NCBI RefSeq assembly: GCF_035582795.1
Contig: NC_134370.1
Span: 35,079,501 to 35,143,500, forward strand
Source of the DNA: Mycteria americana
Taxonomy: Eukaryota > Chordata > Aves > Ciconiiformes > Ciconiidae
Direction: 5' to 3'
DNA: 64,000 nucleotides
Shown here: positions 47,780-61,300 of the stretch, piece after piece
Numbering within the stretch: position 1 is the stretch's first letter
How the letters are laid out: each line of letters opens with the position of its first letter
Translations under genes and position numbers: made by a program
Notes under the pieces: model-generated
What the model was told of the DNA's origin: nothing
What the model saw: only the letters and a program-made list of their open reading frames with translations
Database searches by the model: none

Positions 47780-50700
47780 GTGAGTATCCCTTACTTTCTC
47801 CTGTGGGGAGGGGCCCGTGGATGAATGTCTTTTGAAGGCGGATGAGCCTGATCCTGCCAAGCTGTTGACGATTCCTAAGGTATGTCTGTGCTTTGGGCGG
47901 AGGTGTGGTGATGAGGTACCCAAGTGGGATGGGTGGTGGTGGTGGTGAGCTCATCACAGGCTCCTTCAAGATTAGTGTGGGGTAACTCTGTGATACCTAT
48001 GTGCTCTGTAGACATGTCCCTGAGCACTAAGGCTCAAACCCTGAAGATGCACGCGCAAGTAATTGCCAAGGGCTCTCCCTGGGGCTCTGCAGGCCAGGGG
48101 ATCAGGTCAGAGCTGTGCATCCTGGGGAGAGGAGCCTGGCACATCTTCCTGAGGCCTCCTCCAACAGGCAGGGGAGAGCAAAGGCCTTTTACTTCTCACA
48201 TCCCATCTTCTGGAAGCGCAGGATTGTCACCTGCTTCTGGTGCTTGTCCTCTGTCTGTACAGTCAGCTTTGGGTCTCGTTTGGTAGGGAGATACCCTTCC
48301 ATAGCCTTCTATAGCATTTCCTTGTGAGCTTTATGTTACTATACAACATAGGCCCCCTGCGAGCACCCCACTGTTCCCTCCAGATAGACCTGTCCATTTT
48401 TAGGGAGGTAAACGGTAGTTCTGCTACTTTGGATGGTTGCAGACAGGCTTGCAGCTGTGGAACTGCTTTGGTGCACGGACACTCACACCTTTAAAATCCA
48501 TGGTGGGGGCTCAAGGTCTGAGGGAGATGGGTCTCCTGTTGCTAAACGTGCCTGTTTGTGGTATTAGGACCTTGGATGCGTAATAGCTGTCAGAGATGGT
48601 GCTTTGAAATGCATTCCAGGGATGTTTCTCTGTTGTACCAAGCTTTTAACAAATGTTCCAAGTTTGAGGAGCATCAAATTTAGGCCATAATGCATGGAAA
48701 AGTAAGAAATTAAAAGCTAAGGCTGGTGCACGTGAGGAAGTGCTTTTGTACCTAACGTGAACAGGAGATGCAGGGCCAAGTTCAAGTTTTATAATGGCAC
48801 AACTGCGTTGGCATTGAAGCCAAGTTACACTAAGCTGAAGATCTGTCTTGGAGGATTTATCTTCTGTATCTCGTTTTTCTGATCTTATCAAATGGCGAAG
48901 TGATTTTGTCAATCTTGCATTTCACCATTAGGTTTGTCCGTTGGAAGATTAAAGTACAATTGGAAGTTGATCTTATTTTTCAGTACATCTCCAGGAAAAA
49001 AAATAACCCGTTGAATTCTTTCTCTTATCCTTTGCTTTTCTGTGTGGTTTCTTCTGGTTCATAATTACATGCAGTAATTTTCTCTGCTATTGCCCTGGCA
49101 TCTTCTTTACGCACTACATTTATTTGCATTTGTTTGTTGTGTCAGAAGAATGTTAATGTTTTTGAGACAGAACTTTTGTGTGTTAATGTTTTCTTGATTT
49201 TGTTTTTAACAAACAAAAAAACCCCTTGTGCTAAATTATGAAATTGCTATTATCTACCCTAGGAGCCAAAGAAAATTATCTTTAAGCCTAAAGCTTATAG
49301 TTGCATGTTAAGCCTTTGAAAGTAGGGGTTATACTGGAAACAGTTATGGAATGCAAACTATATGGTATAATTTTGATAACCCACATTCTGATGTTGCTCA
49401 TTTTTGGTTGGTGGCTATGGCTTTATTGTTGGGTCTTTTTTTCAGTAGAAAAGGGTATTTTGACTAATGTTTGATTATGATTGCCTTTTTCTTCATCATG
49501 ACTGGTTGGCGGGAGTGAAACCAAAGGTTCAAGTAGACCTATAGCTGATTAGGCACATTGATACAGACAACTAATCTAGCCTACGGAAGGCAATCAAAGA
49601 AATTTCTTAAATTTAGTACTAAGGTGATCTTTTTACTATTTGAAAGACCTAAGAATTTACGCATATTTTACTTCTTGGATCTGAGAAAAACTCAGAAGAA
49701 GGAGTCTTCATTGCTTGTGAAGCAGCCCTATTTGGTTGTATCCTGTAGGCAACCCATGAGCTCTGGTGTTTGGCTTAAGGATGGGATGGAGGCTTAACAC
49801 CCACCAGGTGAAGAGGATTTACTTCTCTCATTCTGAGTGGTTGGTCAAGGTTGATGTTGCGCTCTGGGAATTGCTGTCTCCCTAGCTGTAGGCAAAGGCA
49901 GTAGCATAACGTGCAGCGTCCAAGGCATAGAGATTTGAGCTGCCAGTGTTGTATCTTCTCTGCTATCAAAATGGCAGGTTTAGCGCCTGTTATGTGTGCC
50001 CACAGACCTTTTCCAATACTCAGCATCTTGACAACAGAGCAATGCTCAGCCACAGTGGTCAAAGATTTACTAGCCATAACTGCTGCAGTAGGTCTCCAGC
50101 ACAATGGGATGGGGTAGTTTTAAGATAGGCTTGTAAACTGTGAGGGAGCACAGTGCACTGTCATGCAAAGGTCCCCCAGGTGAGAGCATCAGCACAGCTA
50201 TGTTAGCAAGGCTAATCAGCCCAAATGGAGTGGTCATCTCCTGCACATCCACTGTTTCCCACCACTGCAGTACCGTTCCCCTCCTAATCAGGTACTCAGT
50301 GCTGTGGCCACGGGGATGTTTCATGGAGGGCTTCCCCATGGGGCAGAGTGGGGTGGCTGTGATGGGGCAGACCACTTTGTACAGAACTTGGATGTGAAGG
50401 GAACAAATCCCTTCTTGTGCTAGTCTGGCAGGCCATGTGTGAGTCTGTAGTGATGCCCACATTTAACCCTGGCTGTAGACAAGGAAGTTGCTGAACCAGG
50501 TGTTGAAACAGCCTAGATAAACAAGGTGATCTCCTGGACCCCTTTTTTCCTATGAAATGGCATGTTTCCATTACAGAAAAATCCCATAAAAGTGAGTAGA
50601 TTCTGAAGTTTTTCCTACTAGATGTTTTTGAACCGAGCTGTAGAAGGTAATGGGAAATTATGTCCCTACCAAGGAGCTCAAAAAAACTTTACAGAAGAAA

Positions 50701-51020
50701 CAAAATCAGTTTTCACACACTATCCAGGAGTGGTGAAGGGTGAAATAACCCGGATGAAATGAAAACATGGCTGATACAGAACCACAGAAGTGGCACTGCG
50801 CAAACATACTTAATTAAACACGTTGCTGCTGGGAGCAGGGCAGCTTTAAACAATAACCAGGCAAAGTGGGACCTCGTGTGAGCAGCGTGTACCCTGTACC
50901 ATACGCTCTGTGGCACTTGCTTAGCCAAAACTAAGGAGACACCTGGTTAATCCACAACCCAGAGAAACCATGCACCTATAATTGAATGTTGACCCTAATT
51001 CAGATTCTGTAGTTCTGTCT

Positions 51021-51151
51021 CCTTTTTTGTTCTTTCTTTTTCTCCTCTTCTCTTTTTTTTTCCCCTTTTCTTCTCTTCTTTTCCTCTTGTCTCTTTTTTC
51101 CATCTTTCTTATTTTCTCTTTTTCTTTTCTCTTTGCCTTTCTTTTCTGCAG
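51021..51151 (+). repeat. Long polypyrimidine tract ending in a 3' splice-site-like CAG
   Basis: Positions 51021-51147 contain only five purines in 127 bases, and CTTTTCTGCAG|AA follows immediately. On the other strand this is a polypurine tract. It could form triplex DNA and bind PTB or hnRNP-type proteins in RNA. No exon-like coding sequence follows the AG. Confidence 0.85.
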
Positions 51152-54100
51152 AAACTGTTTTTTTCTGTAAAATGCCATTGTTTTTATCACTAGTGAATTA
51201 TGCAGAACTTTTCCTTAGGACTGTATTAAATAAAAGATCTAGCAATGGCATTTTTTTGTGTGAGCTTCAAGATTTCAGCCTGAAAAATGATTTTTAAGAA
51301 TTATTTCTTTCTGCCTGTTGAGGTATTTATGTTATACATTCTGTCCCTTTCTACAAATATGTCAATATTGAATGCTAGCAGTTTATGTCTTAAGACTATT
51401 TATAGCTTTCTGAATATTTCTTTCAAATGTTGAGAAAAATAAAGAATAACAACAATGCAGCATATAAAAATAGAGTTGCTCAGGAATGCATTATTCATAA
51501 TGAACATGAGAACCTGTTTTTCCAGAAGAATTGGTCTGATTAAATCATTCGCTACTAAGGCCGCTAGTTATTTATTTTTGTCTTTAGAATTATTTAGGGG
51601 ATTTTTCTTTGTAATAAATGGACTTGTATACCCATATTTGGTAAACCAGTGGGAAGTCACCAAATGAGGAATTATTTCATTTTACAAAATTTTTAGCAAC
51701 TAAGCAATGTAAACACTATCAGTTAAATATGGCAAAGTTGCATATTTGTATTCCTTGGGCTATAGTTCGAAAAAAATTCAAATTATTTTATATAACACTG
51801 CTTCTTACAGACTTCCTTTAAGTGAAGTATGAAAGCTGCAGTGTAAGCTTTATTGGCCTATAAATATGTCATTATAGTTGGACTACATTTATATGCTTTG
51901 GATTGTTGTTTAAGCCAAGAAAATATGTCTCTACAGGTTGACTTTTTATTGAAACCCTTTGAGGCATACAACAGAATGTATTTTAGGCCAAGGTTATTAA
52001 AACAGCATTTTCATTTTTGCAGCAGACTCATTGTCAATTATGCTGCCACAAACTGTCTGTGGATAGGCAGTTATGAATGGTTTCATCTCTAAATGTGTCT
52101 TTAGAAAAAGAAATAAAAGATAGAGGAGTCAGTGCTGAAATTGAGAGAAGAGACTGAGAGGAAAATGACTGAATTTAGGGCTCGCCGCCTCTGTTGGTTT
52201 GAGTTAGGCTGGGCTGCGGCGCTGCCTGGATTTAGCCAAGGAACAAATGGCCCCTGTACCGGACCGGGGAGGTGGGAGCTGCTGCTGCCTGGGCTGGGCA
52301 ATCTGCATCCCTCTGGCTCACGAGTCTGTCATGACAGAGCTCTGGGTTTGGTCCCCAAACTGTCATTGCTACTCTTTTCATCCGTCCTTTAGGAGTCTTT
52401 ATCATGCCAAAATGGATAGTTGAGGTTGCCACGTGGTGGGCACTCCCATTCCTGCACTGGCAGCGTTAGAAATGTGGATGAGCAAGTTCTGGTGCTTACT
52501 GAAGGGGTTTTTGCTGCAGTTATTGCTTGCTTGTTTGGGTCCAGTGAGGGGAAACCCAAAGGAAATTTAGCAATCAGTCCTGTCCTGTCTTTCATTCCCC
52601 ACAGTCATGCATTTGGGAGTGGAGAATCTGGATCTTTGTTCTCTGTGAAATCCAGGAAAATCAAGTACTACTTCTAGCTGAGGTTTATATTCTAGCAGTC
52701 ATCCTTTTCCAGTCCATAGGTGGTTTTCCAGCAGTTGTTTCCTACTTTGCTCTTTTGAACCCTGCAGCAGAGCTTGCTGGGTAGGGGCTGGATGCCGTGG
52801 GACTGGCTCACCTTCTCATTTCCTTCTGTTCTTTACCAGTCTCATAATTTTCATAGCTTCAGCAGGGAGATCCCAGGTCCTCATTGGATCTTGTGTTGCT
52901 GTATAAATTGGCCAATGTGCAGCAGATTGCAGTGAGTTTGGAAGGAAAAGCAGAGCAGGGATGAGCTATCTTGCAGGAACGTGCTGACCCCTTAGTGCCC
53001 AGGCAGCCGCAGTGCCTGGCCCCAGCAGGCACTGGGCTGTGGAACAACCCTTCTGATTTCACTTACCAGTGGCCTTGCAACAGGCATGACTTCTCCAGAT
53101 GAAGATTATCAAGTTGTAATGTAGTCAAGCTATAATATTATCGAAACTGATAATCTGCAGCTGTAGTATGCTCAGACGCTTGTGGTGACTTCTGAACTGA
53201 TGCCGACTCTCCTTTTTCATTGTTTGTCGCGTGCTGCTGAGTTCAGGCTCGCCTGGCTTAACTTGATGCAATAATTTTCTGACCAACTAATTGTTAGCTA
53301 TTCAGAGTACAGCTACTTTGGATATTTTGTGCCTAAGTCATGCCTCTAACGCTCTTCCCGTCCCCTCCTTCCCTGTTTGTCTGCACTTTTTGCCTCTTCC
53401 TTGTGCCTTCCTGTCCCCATTGCCCTAGCTGAATGCCATTTTGATCTTGATAAAGCTCCCATAAGTGTCCCATTATCCCATTTTCCCCTCTCTGCCCTTG
53501 TGCACTGTATGTTGTTTTTTGTCTCGTGGGTCGGAGTGACCTCTCTAACTCATTTTAACCAGCCCAATTGATACATCTCTTTTGCCATAGATGAGGCTAT
53601 TACATGACTTGTCTGTTGTGCTCCATGGAGCCTGAATGGAGGAGGATGGCTCCCTTGGGGAAAAGGACTGTGGCCTGGCGTTTTCTCTGTGTTTGTGCAG
53701 CTCCTAGCACATGCTGGCACTGCTGCAGCTGAACGAGAGCACCAGCAGGCTGCAGAGCAGCCCTGTTGGGGTTGCTGTTCAGGGAGGCCATGGAGCAGGG
53801 AAGGCTTTCTTTGGTTGTACACCTTCTTTTGGTTTAATTATCACTTACCTTTAGTGTTTGGGATTGGAGATAACCTGAGGTGCTGAGCAGACAGACAATT
53901 TTGTCTGGTCTTGTGTGAAGAGGGCAAGATAAATGTTTATTTTTATTATTTGTCAACCAGTTGGTTTAAGATAACTAATACTTGTTGGCTTGTTGGCTTC
54001 AGTTGCTGGCTGCCTTTTAAATGCTGAAAGGTGGTGCTGTTGTTAGGTGCAGTGTACCCCCAAAAATCCTGTGATAATGACATATTTTGTCCTGGAGGGG

Positions 54101-55345
54101 ACGTTATCTCCAGTAGCATTTGGGACTCTCCCTCCTCACTTGCCCCTCTCTCTTGAGCCACTGCAGCTCTCCTCTGCACCTTCCCCAGCCTCCCTGGAGG
54201 AGGTTGGTGGGGTCCTCGGGAGGTTGTCTGTAGCCACCTGGTCCTTCCCGAGGCCAGGTGTTTGCCTGAGCAATGCTGGGATGATTTAAGTGCTGTTAAT
54301 TTCTTCCTTTCTCTAGGGACAGCCTACTTCATTACAGAGGAAGCGTAGGGGGTGACAAAAACATTTTAATATGCAGCACTGGCTATGGAAGCCTTTCATT
54401 TGCCACTGGATTGTGTTGAGCCTCATCTGTTTGTGGCTCTTGAAAGGAGTTTTAACACCACACATCTCAAACTTCAAGCATGCCTTATCAAAGAGATAAA
54501 ATTTTGATTTCTTCTCAAACTTTGACCCGCCTTTGAGCTCTTATAAAAGGGGGTAGTAGCGTTGCCCCTGGGAATTGAGGAGGTGGGTATTTTGTTCTTT
54601 GAAATGTGGAAGATCTGCCAAGAAATGTAAACAAAATCCCACATAACTTCTCTTTAGGTAGCCCCTAAATCACAGTGCCTGTTCCCCACCCCCACCAGTT
54701 CCTGCAGCAGGAGCAAGCTAACATGATTATCAGAATTGTGCTGATAGCAGTTGTCACTGTGTCAGCGTTTTCAATTATGTATTGGTATGACAGGGCACTT
54801 TGTCGTTGGTGTAGAGAGCACAGCCATTTGCAATTGCAGTTCTGATCTATTCAGAAACATCAGGGAAGGAATCACTGCTGCAAAGCAAGAAAGGAGGAAG
54901 AGTTAAGTTTTACTGCCTCGTGAAGCTAGAGGGAACTGCCCCATGTTCTCCTAAAGCCGAAGCTGCAGCAGTTTGCACCATCAATAAGAGTTTTGTTGCA
55001 GCCTCTGGTTGGAACAGGAGTAGCCTACGTAATTACAAAATAAGTAGATAAAAAATAAGGACCATTCACAGATGGTGTCAAAGCGGCCAGTGTGGGACAG
55101 TGTCCCTTTAAAAATGTTTGACAGCTTTTTTTTATTTTTGTCTGTTTTTAGCACTGAGATTGACCTTGCCAGGCTGTGTAATAACCCACATGTGTCTGCT
55201 CTCCAGGATTTTTTCCCTTGTAGTCACTGTTGGATCTTGCATTTAATTCTTACTGACCATGAGGTTTTATTCCAGTAACTGGAAACGTGTGCCTCCTTGT
55301 GCAGCTCTGCTGTGCTCTGAATTTGACTTTATCTCAATGTCTGCC

Positions 55346-55374
55346 TTTTTTTTTTCTTTTTTTTTTTCTTTTTT
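55346..55374. repeat. T-rich tract
   Basis: T-runs broken by single Cs in intron 3. Low complexity. Confidence 0.75.
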
Positions 55375-58300
55375 AACTTTTGGGTTTAGAGGGTGCTGTT
55401 TTCCTCCCCAGCCTTCCCTCTAGTTTCCGTCCCTGCCCATATTGTTTCTGGGTCCCAGGGGGACCCAGTTTGGGACGTCTATTGTTTTGCTGTGTCCCTG
55501 CGCTTCCCTTGCCCAGCGCCATGGAGGGAGGTGATCAGCAGTCTCCTCTGTGTGCCATGGTTGCTGGTTGGAGTTGTTGGTCCCTCATAGATCACTGACG
55601 CCTTTTTCCTGCATTGTATCCTTTTCACACAGCCAGCCAAAAATTGGCTGAGTACCAAGATCTGTAAACCAAGCACCTGTATAACGTTGTGGTATAGTTG
55701 GGTGGGCCCTGAGGACGTCCTCTTTTTCCTGCCTGGCTGCTTTCCTGTGCTGTAATTCTGCGCTGCCAGAGCCCAGGACTTGGAGTCCTGCGGTCATCTT
55801 TGACTCCAAGTGCTCCGTTAATCAAGTTGAAGCTGTCTTCGTACCAGATCATGAATCATTCTGGCTTGCAACCTGTGCTGCCGTGCTGAGATGCTCAGGC
55901 TCTTCTGTGGGTGCTGTTGACACCATGGTCAGATCTGGGTATCAGTTCCCTTCGGGGCCGGGGGGAAAGCCAGACCCAACTTATTTACCACTTCCCTTCC
56001 AAGTTGCTCTTCCGAGTTGCTCTTTGTTACTCCTGTGCCCAGAAAGACGACTTGCCTTTTGTTTACAGGCACACTGTGACGTGCCTGGCCTGTCATCGTC
56101 TGTCTTCCTAAATATCTTAGTCTGGTTCTGACTGCTGTGTTGCAGAAAGGCTAGTGCTTGTTCTCTGAGATACAATATTAATCTTCTTATAGATGACCCA
56201 TCTCGTGCCATGGGAATTTGTCAAAGAAAGCATCCTTTGTGCATCTGAAATTGAAGGAGGAGACTTGCTTTTTCTCCCCCTTCTCCTCTTTTCACAAAAT
56301 AATTTGCTAGGACAGAGGCACACAGGAGCAAAAGCTGGGCTACCCCCCAAGCTGTGTGAGGCTATAATGCCAGCGACAGCGAATGGCCGTGTTAGCATTT
56401 ATGGGAACCTCAGCAACAGGAGGTGATGGGCCCTCAGCTTGCCAAGGTGGAGCTCTGCTTGGGCAGGCAAGGGAAGGTGGGAGATGGGCTGGCTAGAAAG
56501 AAAAGGAAGGTGTTGGACAAGAGTGTGGGAAGGGACTTGGCTTCAGCAGCTGAGTGGGCAGTAGCAAACCTGCCTTCCCAGTGTGGGCAGCCCAGGGATC
56601 TCCCACAGCACTGTGTGTCACCCTTGTGAGCACTAAGAGGGGCTGTATCGGTACACAGGAGAAGCCTGTGGTTCTGGCATCCTTGCCCTTGTTAAACTGA
56701 GTTTTAAGACTCTCAGTATTCTGACTGCTTAATCTCTTTTGGTTAATTTGGTTCATGCTTGTCTTTGCTGGCTTGGTGATCCTTGCATGATGAGACCATT
56801 GATAGATGAGGGTGTTTGGGAAGGGAAGGGTTAAACCTAGTACATGTATAAATTGGAGTGCAGTTTGTGCGAGTGGGTGATAGAGAAAGCTTATATTTAA
56901 AAAATGTACCAGCATGAATTGTAACTTACCGGGTAGGTTTTGCATTGGAGAGCATTGTGGCATAACCTTTATTTACTTCATTTGGTAAAATCTGTACCAT
57001 GTAAAATAAGTTCCTCCTTAATTTTACTGCTAATAATAATTTGCTTGTAAAAATGAATCCTCAGCACTGTAAACCTTCAGCTTGGGTCTCTCTTGCTCTT
57101 ACATTGTGAAGGACAAATAGTTAACACCATAAAGAAGCTTTTGTTAGTGATAGATAATGTGTATTATTTTAGCAGGAGTATATTTTAGCAGCTTGTGAAA
57201 AATCAAGGTGAATTTTTACATCTGCACACTGCTGCATAATTGACATATGTAGAAGCTGAAATTCAAAATAAGCTTCTAGAAGAGCACACATTTGATTTTC
57301 CTAAACATTTAAATATATGTATCACACCCTCATTTTAAGATGCCGGTTAATGACTTTATGAGCATGTTGGCAGCCAGAGCATTACATGTGGTTTGAGAAA
57401 TGTGTCTGGATATGCTTGGTAAGCAGTATTGTTCTGACAGCGTACTAAAGGCCATCTTCAATTTGACTGTGCTCTACTTTGTTATGCTGTGAAAGAAAAA
57501 GATAATTCAGCAGAGCATTGTGCTGTCGGCTGGAGACACCACACTTCAGAATACAAATATTACTAAGGATAAATGAATCATTAAAAGAACAGTAGCATAA
57601 AATATCTGATGAATGAACTCCTAGAGTCTTTGCTGGAATAAATTTAGCATTCACGGACAGAACCATAATATGTGAAATAATAGTATCAGTTCTACATTCA
57701 GATGCCAAAAACATTTATGGACCCAGAATAATTGTGAATTACAAGGCTATAAATACATAGAGGGAATTTGGTGATATCATAATAAACCATGAGAAAGACA
57801 CTAGGCTGGTTTCTAATGTTACCAGAACCTTGAGATATATTTACAACCTTGTTCACACTCCCTCAGTTTTAGGGGGCAATTCTCCTCTCACAACACGTTC
57901 GTCATTCCCATTAGTGCCAAGGGGAGTTATGCATGTGTGTCATGAGTGGAATAGATCCCCATGTGTTGTACAATTCAAGGATCCTATAACAAATCGAAAA
58001 TCTAATTTAAGAGAAAACTGGGAAACGTTCCCTCTTGTCCTCCTCCAAGTTCCCCCATGTCCTGTTCTGCTCCTGTGAACAAGGCTAGTGAAGGGAAAAT
58101 AGGTAAAGGATGACAAGGTAGCTGCTGTGTTCCTGAACATTTTATCCACAGCTGCAACATTGTTTTAACTTTTTATTATTGAGAAACAAAACAACCAAAG
58201 CCCTGATGTTCTGGTCCCGGGTTTCTTTAAAGTGCAGGCTAATACATTTTAAAAGCGTGTTGTAAATACCCAGGGAAGGCTGGGATTGTCAGCCTATCCA

Positions 58301-61300
58301 CCAAAAGGAGGTTTCACTGTTGTGATACCAGATCCGTGCCTGATAAGAACAGTTAATTAGGAACTGGGGCTGAACGTGACGTGATATTCAAGAGCATGTT
58401 CGGCTTTCAGCATGTCCTGTGTCACCTGTTTGTAATTAAGCCTGGTGTCCCCTGCCTTCCTGAGTTGGGGTGGTGACAGAGTCTCCGCAGGTACTTAGTG
58501 TTGGTTCACACATCTCAATATTAGATGGGTTACAGCCCGGTTGCTGCAGGACCCCTTCCCCTTCTCGTGTCTTCCCCCAGCCAGCTGTACGGTGTTACTG
58601 GCCTCATCCTGCTTGTAAGTCATTGGCAAAATATGCATGTTCAGTGTGGTGCAGAGCAAGTCTGCTCAGTAATTCCACATTCCTTAGTGTTGCAGGAGCT
58701 CTCTGGACTGACCAAGCTGCAGTCTTTCTGCTCATCCTTCTCGCACATTTACGCTCCTGGCTGTACATCCAGGCCTTCCAGGGCATTTGTGGTATTCGCA
58801 GTGGGAAGGGTCTATGGCTTGGTTGACGTCCCTCCACGCGGTTCCTGTTTTACTTTTTGTGTCTTGGTAGACTAACCCCCTGATATCAGCAGATGAATCA
58901 CGTCCTTGAGATACATCCTGGACTTACCATCCTTGTCACCTGATGAAGCAAAGAGAAGATAATTACAGGACCAAAACATTACCAACAGTGAAGCGGTCAT
59001 CAGCAAGAGGGGGGTCTGTGGCAGCCTTGTAGGTGACTTGTAGGTTTTAGCGTGTGTCAGTGATAAGTCCTCACTCAGCTAGTCACTGAGCCTGGATTTG
59101 CTTCAATCACGGCCAGTTTATTTCATTGTCTTTCATTGTCTCTCTTGAATCCATGCATGGTTTTGTTATGGCAAAGTCACAGGATTATTGATTATTTGTT
59201 TTAGTTAATTACTAGTGACTTTAACTTGATATTCTTAGCAATATCTGTGTGAGCTCTCATGGCAAACCCAGTAGACAGTATGTAATGCAATCTTAATGCA
59301 TGTTTTTCTCTTTAATTATTTGAAAACCACAGCCTCCACTTTTCTTTCACACTGAGTATTTCCAGATTAAAAGCTTTGTGGGATGAAAATTAAATGATAA
59401 GGTACTATAAAAATCTATTTCAAGAATCTCAAATGTTTCAGCTCCATCTTTATTTTTAGTTTTCTTACTCCCTGAATGACCCTTACTTGTGACAGTGTTT
59501 GTCACTATACACTTCTAGTTTTGTTGCACAGAGAAAATAGCTGAAAAAGTCCTTTTATGCTTGTGCTTTTAATCCTCTGTTCAGATACATAAAAATGTGG
59601 CCCCATAAGTTCTGTGGTACAGTAAAAAAAAAAAAATCAACCCAAATAATTTTGGCAGTTCAAATGCAGAAACTAAAAATAATTTAATCTGCAGTGTGAA
59701 CATAGTTTCATATTTATACTAGCATCTGGCCTCAGGAATTGAATACTCCATTCTTTAAATAGCTTCACTCTGGCTCTTGAATGCTTTGTGACTAGAACAT
59801 TACCCTACAGTCATACACCTTGTTTACATATTTCTGTTAAAAGGCAAAAGAACTTACAGTACTTCAGAACATCGGTACAAGCTCCCTCCTCCCCTCTTGC
59901 TTTGGAAAAAAGAAGTTAAAAAGAAAAAAATGAAAGAGTGGTCTGAAAGTGCGTTTTAAATTTAATTCTCTCAATTTGCTGCTGGGTACATATTTTACTG
60001 TCATTTGTATAAAAAACTGGAAGAAGAATTTTCCAGATGTCCAACAGTAGTCAAACATAAATTTATGTACACTTTGTTTGTATGTTTGTTTTTAATCTGG
60101 CAAATGTCTTTGTCTTTAAAAACACTTTGCCTGGAGGCAGTGGATCTTTTTTGTTACCCATATGGTAGAAATAAGGAGTGGGTCCCTGCGAAGGAAAAAT
60201 ATCAGAATAATGTAATAAAAAGGTAAACACTATAAACGGGTGGCTAATGATTGGCCTCTCGCAATCTTTAGGGACAAAGTATCTTTTTATATTTTTATGA
60301 TCCTTGCCCAGCCCGACTTCAGGAGGAATTGCATTTTCAGAATTATATATTTGAAACTTCAGCTAAGCTTTACAAATTTAGTAGATCCCTATTTAGTGTC
60401 TGTTGGTGAATGTAAGTCCAGCCTAATATTCTTACTGCTATTTTTTCATTCACATGTCTTGAGGTGAACCTAAGAGCAGAAGAGAAAATATCCCATTTTT
60501 AAACCTTAATCCAGAAGCCATTCGTATGAGTCACTAAAACAAAATCGTAGTGGTTTGGCTAAAAAAGGCTTCATGTCCAAAGGGAACGTTCCTTAAAATG
60601 CTGGCGCATTTCCCACAGTGTTTCTTGAATGTGTTTTCTATGTTGTCTTTGTGCTATTGTAAAACATCAAAGTTTAGATCCTGTAGTTATTGTGTGTGGG
60701 AGGCTCCTGGTATTTCAGTGGACTGGTCACCTTGAGTGAGTGCAGGGGGCTTGCTCCCTTGAGAGGTGTTCAGCCCCATCAACTGCCTGCTCCACTCCAC
60801 CCTTAGGGGAGCCTTCCAGCTGAGGTAGGGAGAGCTTGAAGGAGCATTTCTTTTTCTTGTGGTAATTATTCAGTGTTGTACCACAGGCTTAGGCTTGCTG
60901 CTGTGGTGCTCAGTAGCAAACCTTGCAGCAGTGTGAGTGGCAGGAAAATTGGGTGCTGTGTGCCCTCATGAAAAATTTTGAGAGCTATTTTGTTTTTCCT
61001 ACTCAGCTATTATATCCCTCAACAGGAAAAGAGCCTCTGGGATAATCATCCCACTCGGGTTTTGGGTGGTCAGTGCTGTTTTCTGTAGACTTCAGACTAG
61101 CCTGGGACGTGTGAGAAGGTCAGTGCCGAGGCCGTACACGACCTCTAGCTTTGATGTTCCTGTGGTGGAGCAAGAGAGAGGTGGTACAATGCTGGAATGG
61201 GAGCAGGGATGAGGACTGCTGGAGATAGCAATAAGGGCTGCTTCTCTACCTTGCCACTTGGGTTATTTGGTGTGTTTTGTTAGCCTTCCCTGCAGAGAAG

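Noticed and set aside
56493-56963. 156-codon minus-strand open frame in intron 3
   Set aside because: No recognisable family and no supporting structure; probably chance.
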